NCBI GenBank assembly: GCA_020881915.1
Contig: JAJFPB010000001.1
Coordinates: forward strand, 6,262,001-6,326,000
Reading direction: 5' to 3'
Length of the DNA stretch: 64,000 bases
Source: Paramyrothecium sp. XJ0827
Lineage: Eukaryota > Ascomycota > Sordariomycetes > Hypocreales > Stachybotryaceae
Shown here piece by piece: positions 33,370-45,076 of this stretch; within the stretch, counting starts at the first letter, position 1, and the number at the start of each line of letters is the position of its first letter. The notes beneath the pieces were generated by a model that saw only the letters and a program-made list of their open reading frames with translations, was not told the origin of the DNA and did not search any database. A program made the translations under genes and the position numbers.

Positions 33370-35735
33370 TTATTTTCGCTTCTCGTCGTGGTCGGCTGGC
33401 CGCCTGCGCAGCCACGAGTCAATCTTGAGGTACAGACGGCCATTAACCATGAGAAGTCCCAGAATGCCGACGATGATGAATGAGTACGTAAGGAAGTTGT
33501 ATGCTCGACTCGGCAGCAAACATACGCCCACCGCGAGGACGAAGGCCAGGGATGCCAAGAAGAGCACCGTCGCAGCAATGGATATCCGCTCGCGGTCGTT
33601 TCTTGAACTGGGGTGGTAGTTACCGAGATTGGATAATGACGGCATCCTATGGGCAAGGAGAGGGTCACCCGATTCGGGGAAAGGTATCATATATGCCAAG
33701 GCGAGCTCCTGCTTGATGCGCCTAGCCCTGAATCTCCGGGAGAGAGGGTTCCAAAAGATGGAAACAGATGGTGCGACGGCGACGCTGCGAACTGCCGGCA
33801 GGTCCTCCTCACCTGAGGCTGCGCTTGTAGCAGCGGTACCGGACGGCTTGAATATAGCTGCTGCTTCATTCGTCTCTGCAACAGCTCCCTTTTGCAACAA
33901 TATTGCAACTGCGTCATTAGCTTTCGCTTTCTGCGAGTAAAAGAGAGGCGTATTCCCGAAGTCGTCTTTCACATTGGCGTCTGCGCCAGCTTCGAGGAGC
34001 CGTTTCAGTATCGCCGAATGGGGCCGGCAGGCTGCCAGATGCATAGGCGTCTGTCCCCAGTGTGTTTTGATTTCGGCATCGACCCAGCGGTTACGCAAGA
34101 TGAGGTTCACGATGCCAATGCAATCCATGAACACGGCCTCGTGCAAGATTGAGTAGCCGGGACCATTCGGCCCGTCCCGGTCGTCTGTCAGGAGAGTGAC
34201 ATCGGCTCCGTATCTCACCAGCGTCTCGAACATGGCAACTTCATCGTGGTCTAGCGCGCACGAGAGCGGTAGGCGTCCATCTTCCGTTCGGATATTAGGC
34301 CCATGCCGCACGCTACTAACTTTTGGATGGGATTGGATTGGCCTGCTTCAGCAGCGCAGTGCAGTGCATTACCGTACCAATTTCTCAGCCCCGGTTGGGC
34401 GCCGTACTCGAGCAGAAGTTGGAGAGCTTTGACAGGACCGCCACTTGCCGCAAGGATGATGGGTGTAGAGCCTACAACTTCGGTAGCTTGGTTGATGTTC
34501 AAGTTGACATGCTTATTGGGCTCGAGGAGGCTCTGCAGTGTGTGGCAGAGACCAAAGCTGGCAGCCAAGTGAAGAGCTTTTGTCGAGTAGGCCTCCTCGG
34601 GTCGCCAGTAGTGCATTTGGCGTCTGCGACTGGATTCCCTAATTTGGTTCGATAGCGCCGCTGCGTTGCATTGATCGGGGTGGAGGAAATCAGTCAGAAC
34701 TGTTTGGATATCGACAAATCTCTCGACTTGGTTGCCTGGTCTAGCATCAAGTTTGATCTCCGATTCCCTGACATGTTGTCCCCAAAAGCTGGCGGCATAT
34801 GGTAAGAATTGATAGCCTTCTAGGAGAGACCTTATTGAGCATATGTCGGGCTTTGGCCCGTCTTTGAAACCTGTGAGCATTAGGTACCGGAGGCAAGTGG
34901 CACCCAAGTCTTCCTCTGCACTCGGGAAAAGGTCGGCGGCGAAATCGTTCAAGTAATCCTGAACCGCGCCGTGGATGAACTAATATCGTCCGTTGTGGTA
35001 TCGACCCATACGAGCCCCTGACAACATTCCAACATCACATCTGCTGAAGGGACATAATTTGAATCGAAGTTTGGTCGATCTGGGCTCACTGAAAGAGCTT
35101 CACCGAGCTCGAATATACTCAATTTTCTTTTAGCATCTTATATCCACATGACCGTGCTCATCCCAAGTCTCTTGCGGCTTGGGTGCTGTTGATGGATGCG
35201 GCCAATGGTATTGTTGAAGGCTTCTGGTAGGCCGCCGGAGAGCTTCCTAAGGGCATCCGCAATTTCTCCTGCTGTGGGTTCATGCAGTATGTTCTCCAGT
35301 TGGATGATTGCAAGAAGAAACCTGGGCTGGATTAGCAGTAGCTTCATGTAAACGCTCGAGGTAGTACCTACATGCCTCTAGCCCCTTCTAGAAGTTTGTC
35401 GACTATATTCTGACCAAGGACTTTATCAACCCTCTTTTTCACCGTCGGGCTTGTTAGAGGGCGGCCTGACCCCGTGAGCGGTGGAGTCAAGAGTCCTTCC
35501 GGTCGCAGCTCCCGAAGGCGCTTTCGGGAAGGGGGAGTTGGTGGTATCACTCTGGAGCTCAGGATTTGTGAGGGATTGGCGAGTCCGCTGCGGGGTGGCC
35601 GGTGGTTGTTTCCGTAGCACCTCCTCAGCTCTGTTCTGGGTGAGATGTTGTCTCCATCCTTTAACAAACCACGGCTGTTACTGATTTCTCGTCTTAATGG
35701 TAACAAGATTCTGTGACTACTCGCTGATTCGCATC
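33370..35735 (-). pseudogene. Decayed NLR: truncated NACHT remnant with winged-helix region, ankyrin repeats and two membrane helices
   Basis: Reading downward, 35735-35368 gives an N-terminal part lacking Walker A and B, ending DKLLEGARGM. An intact-looking intron (GTAGGT ... CCCAG) joins it to FLLAIIQLENIL, the usual segment after NACHT. A TAA at 35138-35140 then interrupts WI*DAKRKLS, inside the winged-helix region. A frameshift near 34979-34990 separates the TTTDDI part from FIHGAVQDYL. Ankyrin repeats follow (ALHLAASFG, TPIILAASGG, ALHCAAEAG), and a second frameshift near 34297-34304, in a GGG run, moves the rest to another frame: TPMHLAACRP, TPLFYSQKAK, then two hydrophobic helices and a basic tail ending at 33370. 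One disruption could be a sequencing error; three together with the missing NTPase core indicate a dead gene. Confidence 0.8.
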
Positions 35736-36394
35736 TGGACTACATCTCAGACCTTCAATAAAGGCTACACTGTAGTGAAACAAAATAAGCGGTGGATTAC
35801 TCAGTCTCTGGACAACACAACCACGCTCTACTCCGGGTCTAGCTGCCTGAGTTCTTGCATGTCACGTTCCTGAATATTATAATCCAGATCTGCATCTCTG
35901 TTCGGTACATCGACAGACTATCGTCCATTTTGGGGTTCCCTTGACCACATGATGACGCTGTCATCGGCTCGGATATAAAACGGTTGGGTTAAAATTGCCA
36001 GTTTCCGTAATCTTCCTGCTTTGGCCAGATAACTAGCACATCCAGTAAGCAAGACGGGATATGCAGTGCAACGTGTGGAGAATGGTATTACGTTTATGCA
36101 TTTGCTCGAGTTGGAAGCCGTGCCATTTGAGGGCTCCGAGCAAAAGTGCTTCACCGGCCATCCGAGCCGAGAAGAGTTATGTGAAGCCGGATCACGGCAC
36201 CACAGGCTTCGTGAATCAATCTGCACCATAAGCTTACAACATCGTTTTAAGACTCTTCTCGTGACCTCGGTTGTTGAAAAGTACAAATAGAAGACTCATT
36301 CACCTCAAGACTAGTTCTTATTCAACTTTGATACGCACCACAGAAATCATTTGCCATCTTTCAATCTTTTACTCACCCATATCAACTGTCTAAC
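35736..36394. other. Intergenic, 0.66 kb
   Basis: Upstream of the double-psi beta-barrel gene and of the NLR relic. It may hold the missing 5' end of the relic, but I see no NACHT core on either strand. Confidence 0.45.
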
Positions 36395-36790
36395 ATGCGT
36401 TCCCTCACTAACACCTTGGCTATTGTTGCCTTCGCTGCTAGCAGCGTGACTGCCTTTAATGAGCGAATGACTTGGTTTAATCCGGTGGGTGACTTTTGAG
36501 AAGATCTCAAAATTTACAGCTGCTTACTACAAATTTAGGGACTCGGAGCATGCGGAAGGACTGATAACGATGGAAGCCCTGTTGTTGCCCTTGCTCCTTC
36601 TCAATATGCCAACGGAGCCAACTGTGGCAAGTGGATCACTATTCAGGGAAATGGCCACCAGACTGCCGCTCAGGTTGTGGACTTATGCCCAGGATGCCCC
36701 GACCAAGCCATTGATGTTGCTCCAGCTATCTTTGATGACATTGCCCCGTTGGACGTTGGCGTTGTCCAGGTTAACTGGTTTTTCCAGTAG
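36395..36790 (+). CDS. Small secreted double-psi beta-barrel (RlpA/expansin-like) protein
   Basis: Two exons, 36395-36484 and 36539-36790, with a 54-base intron, give 113 residues. Residues 1-20 are a signal peptide (MRSLTNTLAIVAFAASSVTA). The mature protein of about 93 residues is a single double-psi beta-barrel: GLGACG near the start, ALAPSQYA, CGKWITI, then the hallmark VVDLCPGCPDQAIDVAP and GVVQVNW at the end. The Asp of VVDLCPGC corresponds to the conserved barrel aspartate of expansins and barwin. Cysteines are paired in number (four). Such RlpA-like proteins are common, often highly expressed fungal secreted proteins, sometimes induced during host contact; wall loosening has been proposed but catalysis is not shown. 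There is no carbohydrate-binding module. Confidence 0.88.
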
Positions 36791-37410
36791 ACGCGGATCC
36801 TGGAAATTTGTCCGCTTACAGCTTGCATGATCCGCTACTGTGGAGGCGATGATTATCAGGGTATTTGTTGTGTCTTTCGCTTTATGAGCAAGATACAGGG
36901 GATAAACACGCTCATTTGGAGAGGATCCTATTTCTAACGTTCGGGGTTGAATATGAAGTCACTCGCTCTATTGTTATGCTATAACTGCTTGATTCTTCTT
37001 TACCGGGCTGAAGTGCCTCAGATACATTGACAGGTGCTATTCTTTGACACAATGAGGTCATGTAATTGATGTATTTTGCTCAACTCCAAATATTCGTCCT
37101 TCAATCTTTGTTCCTATTCATGATATCCGAGCATATAAATAAATATCTGGGTCAGTCTAAGCTGATGCTGCAAGAAATAAACAACCCTCAGCAGCCGTAC
37201 TCTATAGTTAAGAGATATATCCTGGGAGTGAAACCGCTGATGCAAGCTTGCAATCACAGTCGAAGCCGCTGTAATGGTAGACTAGGGTCCAGACAGCAAG
37301 AATCCTCCCCCGCATTCCAGTTGGTACGGGAACTGTGTTTATCAACAGAATAACATGGCCGTTGTTATCGTTATGCATATCTGTCAAGCTCCTCACAGTC
37401 CGACACCATT
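36791..37410. other. Intergenic, 0.62 kb
   Basis: 3' flank of the double-psi beta-barrel gene. AT-rich, no gene seen. Confidence 0.5.
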
Positions 37411-38073
37411 ATGGGTGAGAAAGCAGTGCCACTCTATCAGTTAATCAATGTTCGCAGGAGGTGGAGACGGGACGGCCGAGCTCGGTCGTGGATCTGTAAA
37501 GCTATGACTGGCACAGAATGCGTTCCAGCTCTGGAAGATCCAAACACCAACAATCCACTCTGGGAGGCTCGTAATCCGTCCTCCACGCGATTTTACTCAG
37601 ATGATTAATGACCCGTGTAGTCTGGTGCCATCATTGGCTATATTGTTGACCAATACAACAAGGATGGCAAAATTCAGTACACCGCATTCCCTGAGAAATA
37701 CTTCCCATCTTGGGAGCACTTCCAAACCTCTGGCCAAGGTCCTGACCCTGTGCAGATGGTGTGGTTCCGTACCTATCATTCCGAAAACTTACCATCCGCT
37801 AATGAGAGGTATCACAAAGAAGCGTATCAAGTCATCGGAGTGATCGACTCGCACCTGAAGAAGCAGGAAACTGCCTACCTAGTAGGTGATAGGCTTACAT
37901 ATGCGGATCTCATGTTCCCAACTTGAACTTACGCCTTTGGGCGCTACCCTGGCGAGTTCGACTTCTCCAAGTGTGATGCCTATAATCGGTGGTTGGCGAA
38001 GCTGATGGACAGACCCTCGGTGACAAAGGTCTGGGAGGAATGGGATGCTGCAAAGGCAGCCGCAAGCACTTAA
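37411..38073 (+). pseudogene. Glutathione S-transferase pseudogene (Ure2p/GTT type)
   Basis: Bases 37510-37566 encode VPALEDPNTNNPLWE, and 37621 onward encodes SGAIIGYIVDQYN, together the thioredoxin-fold glutathione-binding region (the ES pair meets at the junction). The 54 bases between look like an intron with a good branch site (GATTAATG) and TAG acceptor, but its donor is GCTCGT instead of GTAAGT. The C-terminal helical domain continues to 38073 (QGPDPVQMVWFRTYH, YLVGDRLTYADLMF) but is cut by an in-frame TGA at 37924-37926, where related enzymes usually have a tryptophan. The N-terminal part before 37510 no longer resembles a GST. A broken donor, a nonsense codon and a lost N-terminus together indicate a pseudogene. 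Confidence 0.82.
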
Positions 38074-38936
38074 GAGTGTCACACTATATAGACTTTCATA
38101 TCTAAATTGAAATTGCTACTAGCGCTTTACTACTTAGAATTATACGCACCTCCTCAGTTGGAAATGCCAATGAAAGACCTTGCTGCACTTTTGTGCCTCA
38201 GAACCTTTACTCAGGTCATCGCTACAGTGTATACAAAAGAATCATGGTGTCTCCAAGTCACAACTAGTGACACAAAAAGATCCGTCGCTTAGAACGGCGA
38301 GCGGTGGTCTTTAGAATGATGTTAATCTTGGGAATATTAGAGTGATTTGTCAATACATTACTCTGGCGGGGTCGCGTATGGTCTCCGGCAGGGTGAATGA
38401 CGTGAGTTGCCATTCAGAGCTCACTTATCAGCCAGTCGGATGTGTCTTCTTTATTTTGATGTCCTTCTTTTGGGGGGAAACCTGTGTCCGCTTGGTAGGC
38501 CTCTCTAAGCGAACCAAAAAAGAGTAGAAGGAACGATTTGGCGTTCAGTGTGCTAAACATAGAGAATAATGATCTGGAAACTGCTTGCAATAGGGCCGAC
38601 TTCGCCTCACTCAATTTAACTACAACCGTATTCATCCTTTTGCAATAAAACACAACACTTCTGCCACGCGATGAGCGACCACTTCTTCTTTCACTAAAAT
38701 GACACACTTCTATACAGCTGGAGAGTCAGCAATTTGGTTCGACGTCCTTGCATCCATCACAACGCTTCGGTAATATCGTAACGCACGATCAAGGGGGCAA
38801 TTGCGCGAATCCTTCAGCTTCTAATCATCTGTTCCTTTGACTACATTTAACATGTGCACGGAATAGATTGTAATTTGGAAACTCAATAACAATAAATTCA
38901 TGGTACTCAATGAAACGCAGTAAGATGACGCTCTAT
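38074..38936. other. Intergenic, 0.86 kb
   Basis: Lies downstream of both the GST relic and the lectin fusion gene. No gene seen. Confidence 0.5.
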
Positions 38937-40113
38937 CTAGGAGACAGGCGCGTATATAAAACCGAGTCTTGTGGTAGGATAGCGATATGCCCCTCCAACA
39001 AGGGTGTAGTGGTTTGCTGTTCCATGGAACCCAACGAGCCTCCATCCAACAGGGACCTTGATGGTGGTCCGATCACCAGAAGTCGCTCCAGCAAAGAGAA
39101 CTTGGCCTTTAGAAGTCGTGAGCTCAATGCCAGAAATACCCACAAGATCCGATCGTCGTGATAGCTGAACCTGGCTGATGTATTCACCAGATGCCAGATT
39201 GAGGGTGTGTCCAACGATGCCATGGTTGATCGTCGGAGGGCTTCGAACGGTCAAATTGCTCGCAAAAAGGACGTCGAAACCTTGAACCAAGGGCCAGTTT
39301 GTGTCATTGTTGGTGTATACTGTTACTCTCGTAACCTGCGCAGTTGCTATGCTGTTGACTGGGAAATTCGCATTCGACATGTCATTGAAGACAGAGCTGC
39401 CAGTATCGAAGCCCCATGCGTATGTGAGCATCCACATACGGGCAGAGGCCATCTCACTCAAGGTGCTGATGCTGGCGGCACAGAATTAGTAAAACGCCAA
39501 CGCATGTCAAGAGTTGGATGGCTCACCTCTGCACATTCGAAGTGGGGACGTCCTCCCTGGTACTTCCGCTCTCATACCTTTTGAGGAAGCTTTTGATGTC
39601 GTCCACATCAGAAATGAGGAGTTTTGGGTCGCGGAAGTCATTTTTAAGGACTTGTGTGGTGATGCTTGGGTTTGCACGAAAGAGGAGGTGGCATTTGTAT
39701 GCAAATTCTTCAACCTCCGGCACCAGGCTGCTCCGAGAAATGACAAACCTCATGTTGTCCATAGCAGTGAAGTACTCCTCCAGGGTCTTCGAATCTTGTG
39801 AAGCTGTGTAGAAATTCTTCAACGCCTGGATGCGCCAATTGCTACCCAGTGCCTTCTCCTTCACCGCGTCGCGGAAATCATCCCACGTGTTTGTTTCCAG
39901 CCTCTTGCGATTTTCCGCCCACCAGGAAGCCAGCTTGTCAGTTGGCGGAGTCTTAGCAAGAGATTTGACTGCAGCATGGATTTTTTGTTTATCTGTCAAG
40001 GTCCTTGAATCGTCTTCGGACAGATAATCGTCGAAGGCAACCTCACAATCGCTAAGCCATTCAGAGATGCCATGGCCATCGACAGGGCCGTTGAACGTAG
40101 AAATTACAATCAT
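38937..40113 (-). CDS. Fusion of a retrotransposon Gag-like domain and a jacalin-like lectin domain
   Basis: Two exons, 40113-39527 and 39456-38937, with a 70-base intron (GTGAGC ... TTGAG), give 368 residues. Residues 1-190 resemble the capsid-like part of LTR-retrotransposon Gag: helical, with LTDKQKIHAAVKSL, LASWWAENRKRLETNTWDDF and ALKNFYTASQDSKTLEEYF. There is no zinc knuckle, protease or reverse transcriptase. Residues 205-368 are beta-rich and jacalin-like: WGFDTGSSVFND, GEYISQVQL, GISGIELTTSKGQ, then VPVGWRLVGFHGTANHYTL. No signal peptide, so it is probably cytosolic. The intron falls between the domains. A domesticated Gag joined to a lectin could make an oligomeric glycan-binding particle, but that is inference. 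The lectin call is the more secure of the two. Confidence 0.75.
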
Positions 40114-42429
40114 TTTGGTTCTTCAGAACCTGGAACAATGTGTGCGCGATGAAGAGATTGTAGCGACTAGATGCACAGCAAATGTTTGTCTATTTATACC
40201 CAAGTTCGCCAGCCAGGGTCAAGTAGGCCATTGATGTCGCTGAGAACATTGCATTGTTGCCTTCGAGCTTTCCAGTTCATCCTTCACTGGCACATTAGCT
40301 GCCGCCAACAATGACGGTGCGCATACCCCGAGATAACCAGACTCAAGAAGACGATCCAATGAGATCAAACAGGCAGGGGATATCCAGCCAGCCACGCGTG
40401 GCCATCCATACCATATCTGACTGCAAAGGAGCGCTGGGAATAAATTCAGCTAGAACCAGAAAGCCGAAGTATCCAAAAAGACAAGTATGCATAAAATTTG
40501 CATTCACAGTTCAAGCCAAAGTGTCCCAAAGGGTGAGTATGTGAACAAGCCACACGCAATTTAAAAGCTGAAAATGCCATACGTAAGATAATTGTGTACC
40601 ATTGCATGGAGAACTGCAATACTACGTGGCAAGCTACAAGAGGTTGATTAGAAGGAGATAGTTCAATTGGATATTCCCGTCGTATTGGCTTAAGGATATA
40701 GAAGCAATGCAACCCGCGTGGACAGGCAGTGAGAGTTCGGCTCGGTGGTTTTAATCTAAGAGGGCTATCTCCTTGGCAGTACCGAGGCGTTTTCCTGTGA
40801 GGGTACATGAATCAATTGGAACCGGAAATTTGTGACATTGAGACGCCCAGGATTTTGCCTATAATAAAAGTATTCGCAATCTTCCTCAATACAAAACGTT
40901 ACATCACATACCTTACCTCATAAAACCCCGCATGTAGTCCTGTTGGTCTATGCATAGGTGCGTTGACCCGCTCGGTCCGAGAATGGTACGAGCAAGCACC
41001 TCCGTGCTGTCAAAGGTATACGTTGCATCGATTGCGGGCGATCTTATCCAACTACAGTCATCAAGAGAAACACAAACTACAAGTCCTGAGATATGGCTAA
41101 ACTGGCCGACCAACTTGGATCTCTTGAAAGCATGAAAGTCTACATGAGGCTGTACCGAATAACGAAACTCGGTAGGATAGTCTTGCGATTTTTGATTCCT
41201 TCCGCAAGGTCGAAAACACGTTCCTCAAGATTTGCCAAACCTCAGCAAGCTCGAGTGCATATCTCGCTAAAGGAGTTGGGCTCATTAGATCTGCATCAGT
41301 CCTTGATCTTATCTAACACGCACCTTGGCACGTGATCTGAGCAACAAGGTGTGCCATTGTCAATCACGAAAGAGTGGCCAGATCTTGTTGCGAATAAAGT
41401 AAGGAAGACAACCAACTCTCTCAGACTTCCATACTTGTATGAATGCAGTTACGACGATGATTCATGGGTCTACTTACGACTTATGGCGCGCGCTGGATAT
41501 TGCTTTGTGGTCAAAGCGGACCTGGGGACTTTGTTTTTCTTGTCAGTAACTGATCTCAGATAACAGCTAGCTGCCTGCTCATTTTCGGTGGTGCGTTGAA
41601 GGTGATTATCTCCATATAAAGACTGGACGTCTCGTGTGTTCGTACACAAGTTTGAGACTTGGGTGCTGCTGTGTAGCGTCACGGATAACGACAGTGATCC
41701 CGCCACTGTTGAGAATCACAGAGGAGGAGCAGAAAGTCTAGTGGAGGCTGTGACGCAAGATTCGTGTCCATTGGCCGGTCTAGTGGCTGGGCAAAGCAGG
41801 CGGGCCACAGTGTTTCAGATGCCACGACTACTTTTGTTCTCCTATGGACGAAACTTTTCACAGAACTACATCTTGCTATCCATTTTCTCTACCTATAAGT
41901 ACAATTCAATTTGATTCTCTCAACTAGCTCAAATGAGATATTCAATACATCATGCAGCAGCGTCTAAGGGAGACACATGCTTGAGTCTTCGCGTTTGCCA
42001 AGGTCGTGAAATTGACTGGAGACCGGCGGTCATGTAGAACCTGAGTTGTTTATCTAGAATTAAACTATCATATACAACACAAAGAAAGGACCTCGAAGGT
42101 TAATAACATGACGGACAGATGCCAAACGTTGGAGGGGAAAATGCATCCTAGGGTTACGGGGTACTTAGCTTGGAATCTCAAGAGTGAAACATTTAGTTAG
42201 GGGTCGATTAGCAACAAAACGGTCTAGCTTTTACAATTGAAACAGCGCTCAAAACCCGGCTTACCCATGTGGTCAAGCTAGTGCATTTCTAGTGAGTTTC
42301 ATGGATCTGCACCAGTTTCCTTTCACCTTTGGCGAACGGCGACCGTACAGACTTCTTCTTTAATTCAATACCGCTGTCCATCATTAGAACGCATGGCCCC
42401 CTAGGTGGTCTTTAGTTGCTGTCTTCAAA
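40114..42429. other. Intergenic, 2.3 kb
   Basis: Divergent upstream regions of the lectin fusion (minus) and the multicopper oxidase (plus). Short frames, such as 41093-41335, have no domain or signal peptide. No gene is supported. Confidence 0.5.
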
Positions 42430-45076
42430 ATGGATTCTATCTTCAGCGCAGAGCAAGGGTTCGACGAAGATGAGCCGATGCTGGGCATCCGGCCATCGTC
42501 CCCGTGCCTCGGATTGAGGGGGCTACTACATCCTGAATCACGATTCGACTTTGGACAGTTCCAAGAAAAAGACGGAGCAAGAACGCCAAGAAAGAATTCG
42601 AGGTTTTGGGCTACCGTCGCCCTCTGCTGCTTGGCTCTCCTGATATTGCCTAGTGTCTATTTGGTCGAGTTTTCCCGTCAGAAGGCGAAGCCATTACAGC
42701 CAATTGACCACGATGCAAGCCATGGTGGGCAACGTGGCATCCCAGCAATGGACGCTCATACTTTCACGGATGGCTCATTGATGCACGTCACTACTACCTC
42801 GACGCAATTGTCGATATTCACCAGTCCATCAAGCATTGCCAGCCCATCAGATGTTGCCCATAAGAACGAGGGCCATGAGCATGGCGTTTCGCTCTCCGAC
42901 GAGCTAGATTTGAAGACAGGATTTATCATTTCAGACACGGCAGAAGTACGCGAATACGTCTTCAACATTACACGAGAAGTGGCCGCACCGGACGGAATCT
43001 CAAAGACCATGATATTAGTAAACGGTCAGTCTCCCGGACCTCTCATTGAAGCAAACACGGGAGATCGGGTTCGTGTTAGGGTACATAATCAGATGTCCGA
43101 GGACAGCACTAGCATTCATTGGCACGGCATTGATCAAAGGGACTCTGTATGGATGGATGGCGTCCATGGGGTCACTCAATGTGCGATACCATCGGGCGAG
43201 AGCTTCACCTATGAATTCAATCTCCCTGATCAGCGAGGCACCTTCTGGTACCATGCTCATGTAACAGTGCAATATACGGATGGGCTTTATGGGCCACTAG
43301 TATGTGAAAGGAATCAACATCCCCTAGGATTTCAAAACTCGAACTGACCACGGTTACAGATTATTCATGATCCTGAAGAGAAGATCCCAGACATTGATGA
43401 TGACAAAATCCTTATGATTGGAGACATGTTTCATAGAGACGCTGATCATGTAAGTGGATCTTTCAAGAATCTATGGACATGTAACGCTATTGTAATCGTG
43501 TTAGCTGATCGTAGATTCAGCTGCTTACCGATTTTCTTGGGACCTCACCACCATGGAGCCCGCGGATGCCGGGTATGGATCCGCCACCTGATAATATGGT
43601 TATGAACGGCCAAAGTGTTTTCGATTGTTCAATTTTGGGACGCAGCGTCTCCCATTCTGATCCCTTTCACGAAATGATGGAACATGGTGACTCGGCAGAT
43701 GATGATTCTAACATGCACATAATCATGGACACTGATACAGAGGACGCGGTGCCAGTGGACTGCACAGGAGGATCTCGCTACAAAACACGGATCAAAAGCG
43801 GACAGAAGCTTCGTCTACGACTGATCAGCCACAGCACAGCAACACCCTTCTGGTTTACTATTGATAACCATGTGCTGAGCCTCTTCGAAATCGATGGAGT
43901 TGAGGTGGAACCTATCAGTACCTCACGCGTCTTCATGTATCCAGGCCAGCGATACTCGGTCCTTGTAACAGCTAACCAGACCCCGGGCAACTATTTAATG
44001 CATGCTACAGCGGCTACCGAGTGCTTCCATATGCCAAAACATGGTCACCATGCAAAGCCTACTCATCTCGCTAGCGTTAACAATGAGGTTACTGGAATAC
44101 TTTCCTATGACAATATAGATAACGATGCTACCCCGATCGGCTCTGCTTGGAACATCAAAAGCCTCTCAAGTGCCGAAGTCGGCACAGAACCCTGGGCAGA
44201 AGCATGCCGAGATCTACCATTTGGACTGGCCAAACCAATCAGGGCTATAGATGCTTACAACGTTGGCGAGAAGAATCACCACTACTTCACGTATCAAAAG
44301 TCTAGATCGCGCACAGGCATCAATGGTGTAAGTAATGAATTTAGGAGTATCCGTTACATCCCCCAGCTTACGGACACAGACTGTGTATGATCCTCCTGAC
44401 GACGATGCCCTTCTCTGGAGGATGCTTGATGATGCTGTTGCAACTGCAAATCATAGTCACGGCCTTTCCGAATCGGAGTTTGAGCCGGAACTGCAGGTGT
44501 TCATATCGGAGGATACAGACATGGCCGCACAAATTGTAATTAATTCAGACAATATGATGGCGCATCCTTGGCATATGCAGTAAGGTCTATCATAACTCTC
44601 CGTTCACTTCATCTACTAATTTATCTCATAGTGGTAAGCTCGTGTGTACGCAACTTAAGATCGGTCGCATTGACCACTTCTAGGACAAAACTTTCAAATT
44701 GTCGGCTGGGGAAGAGGGTTTTACGGGGAAGGCAAAACAACCTGGAATCGAGAGAATCCGATGCGCCGCGATACTCTCACTATTCCCGGAGATTCTCACG
44801 TCGTGCTTCGCATCCGCGCGGATAACCCAGGCATATGGGCCCTTCACTGTCATATCCTCTGGCACGCCGAGGGTTCGTGAAACATTAAGAATGCGACAGA
44901 TGACATTCACTAACACTTGACTATTAGGTAGTATGTTTGTCACAGTTGCACAGCAGTTAGGCAAGCTTCGAGAAATGCTCGGTTCTTTGGATATGTCAGA
45001 TACTGCCTATGGCGTCAAACAACGGTTCTGCTCTGCGTATACTACTAATCATGCAGGCAGAAGTATGCTAGGATAA
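42430..45076 (+). CDS. Membrane-anchored multicopper oxidase (laccase/ferroxidase-like)
   Basis: Exons 42430-43299, 43360-43449, 43515-44327, 44380-44579, 44632-44633, 44684-44872 and 44928-45076 give 770 residues. Residues 59-81 are a transmembrane helix preceded by basic residues (type II anchor), so the enzyme domain would face outward or the lumen; a His-containing linker follows. Copper motifs: HWHG at 230-233, WYHAH at 273-277, HPWHMHG at 653-659 and HCHILWHAEG at 713-722, which supply the ten His and one Cys of the T1 and T2/T3 sites. The residue after the T1 His is followed by AEG, not a clear axial Met. The third motif depends on a 2-base exon (TG) between introns of 52 and 50 bases; no single-intron solution keeps the frame. 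Substrate could be phenolic or Fe(II). Confidence 0.88.

Noticed and set aside
38937..40113. An LTR retrotransposon around the Gag-like domain
   Set aside because: No LTRs, primer-binding site, protease or reverse transcriptase found on either side, and the gene has a spliced lectin-like exon.
41093..41335. 80-codon ATG frame
   Set aside because: No domain or signal peptide and no neighbouring exon; probably chance.
42430..45076. Pigment or secondary-metabolite cluster around the multicopper oxidase
   Set aside because: No PKS, NRPS, scytalone dehydratase-like or reductase gene lies nearby.
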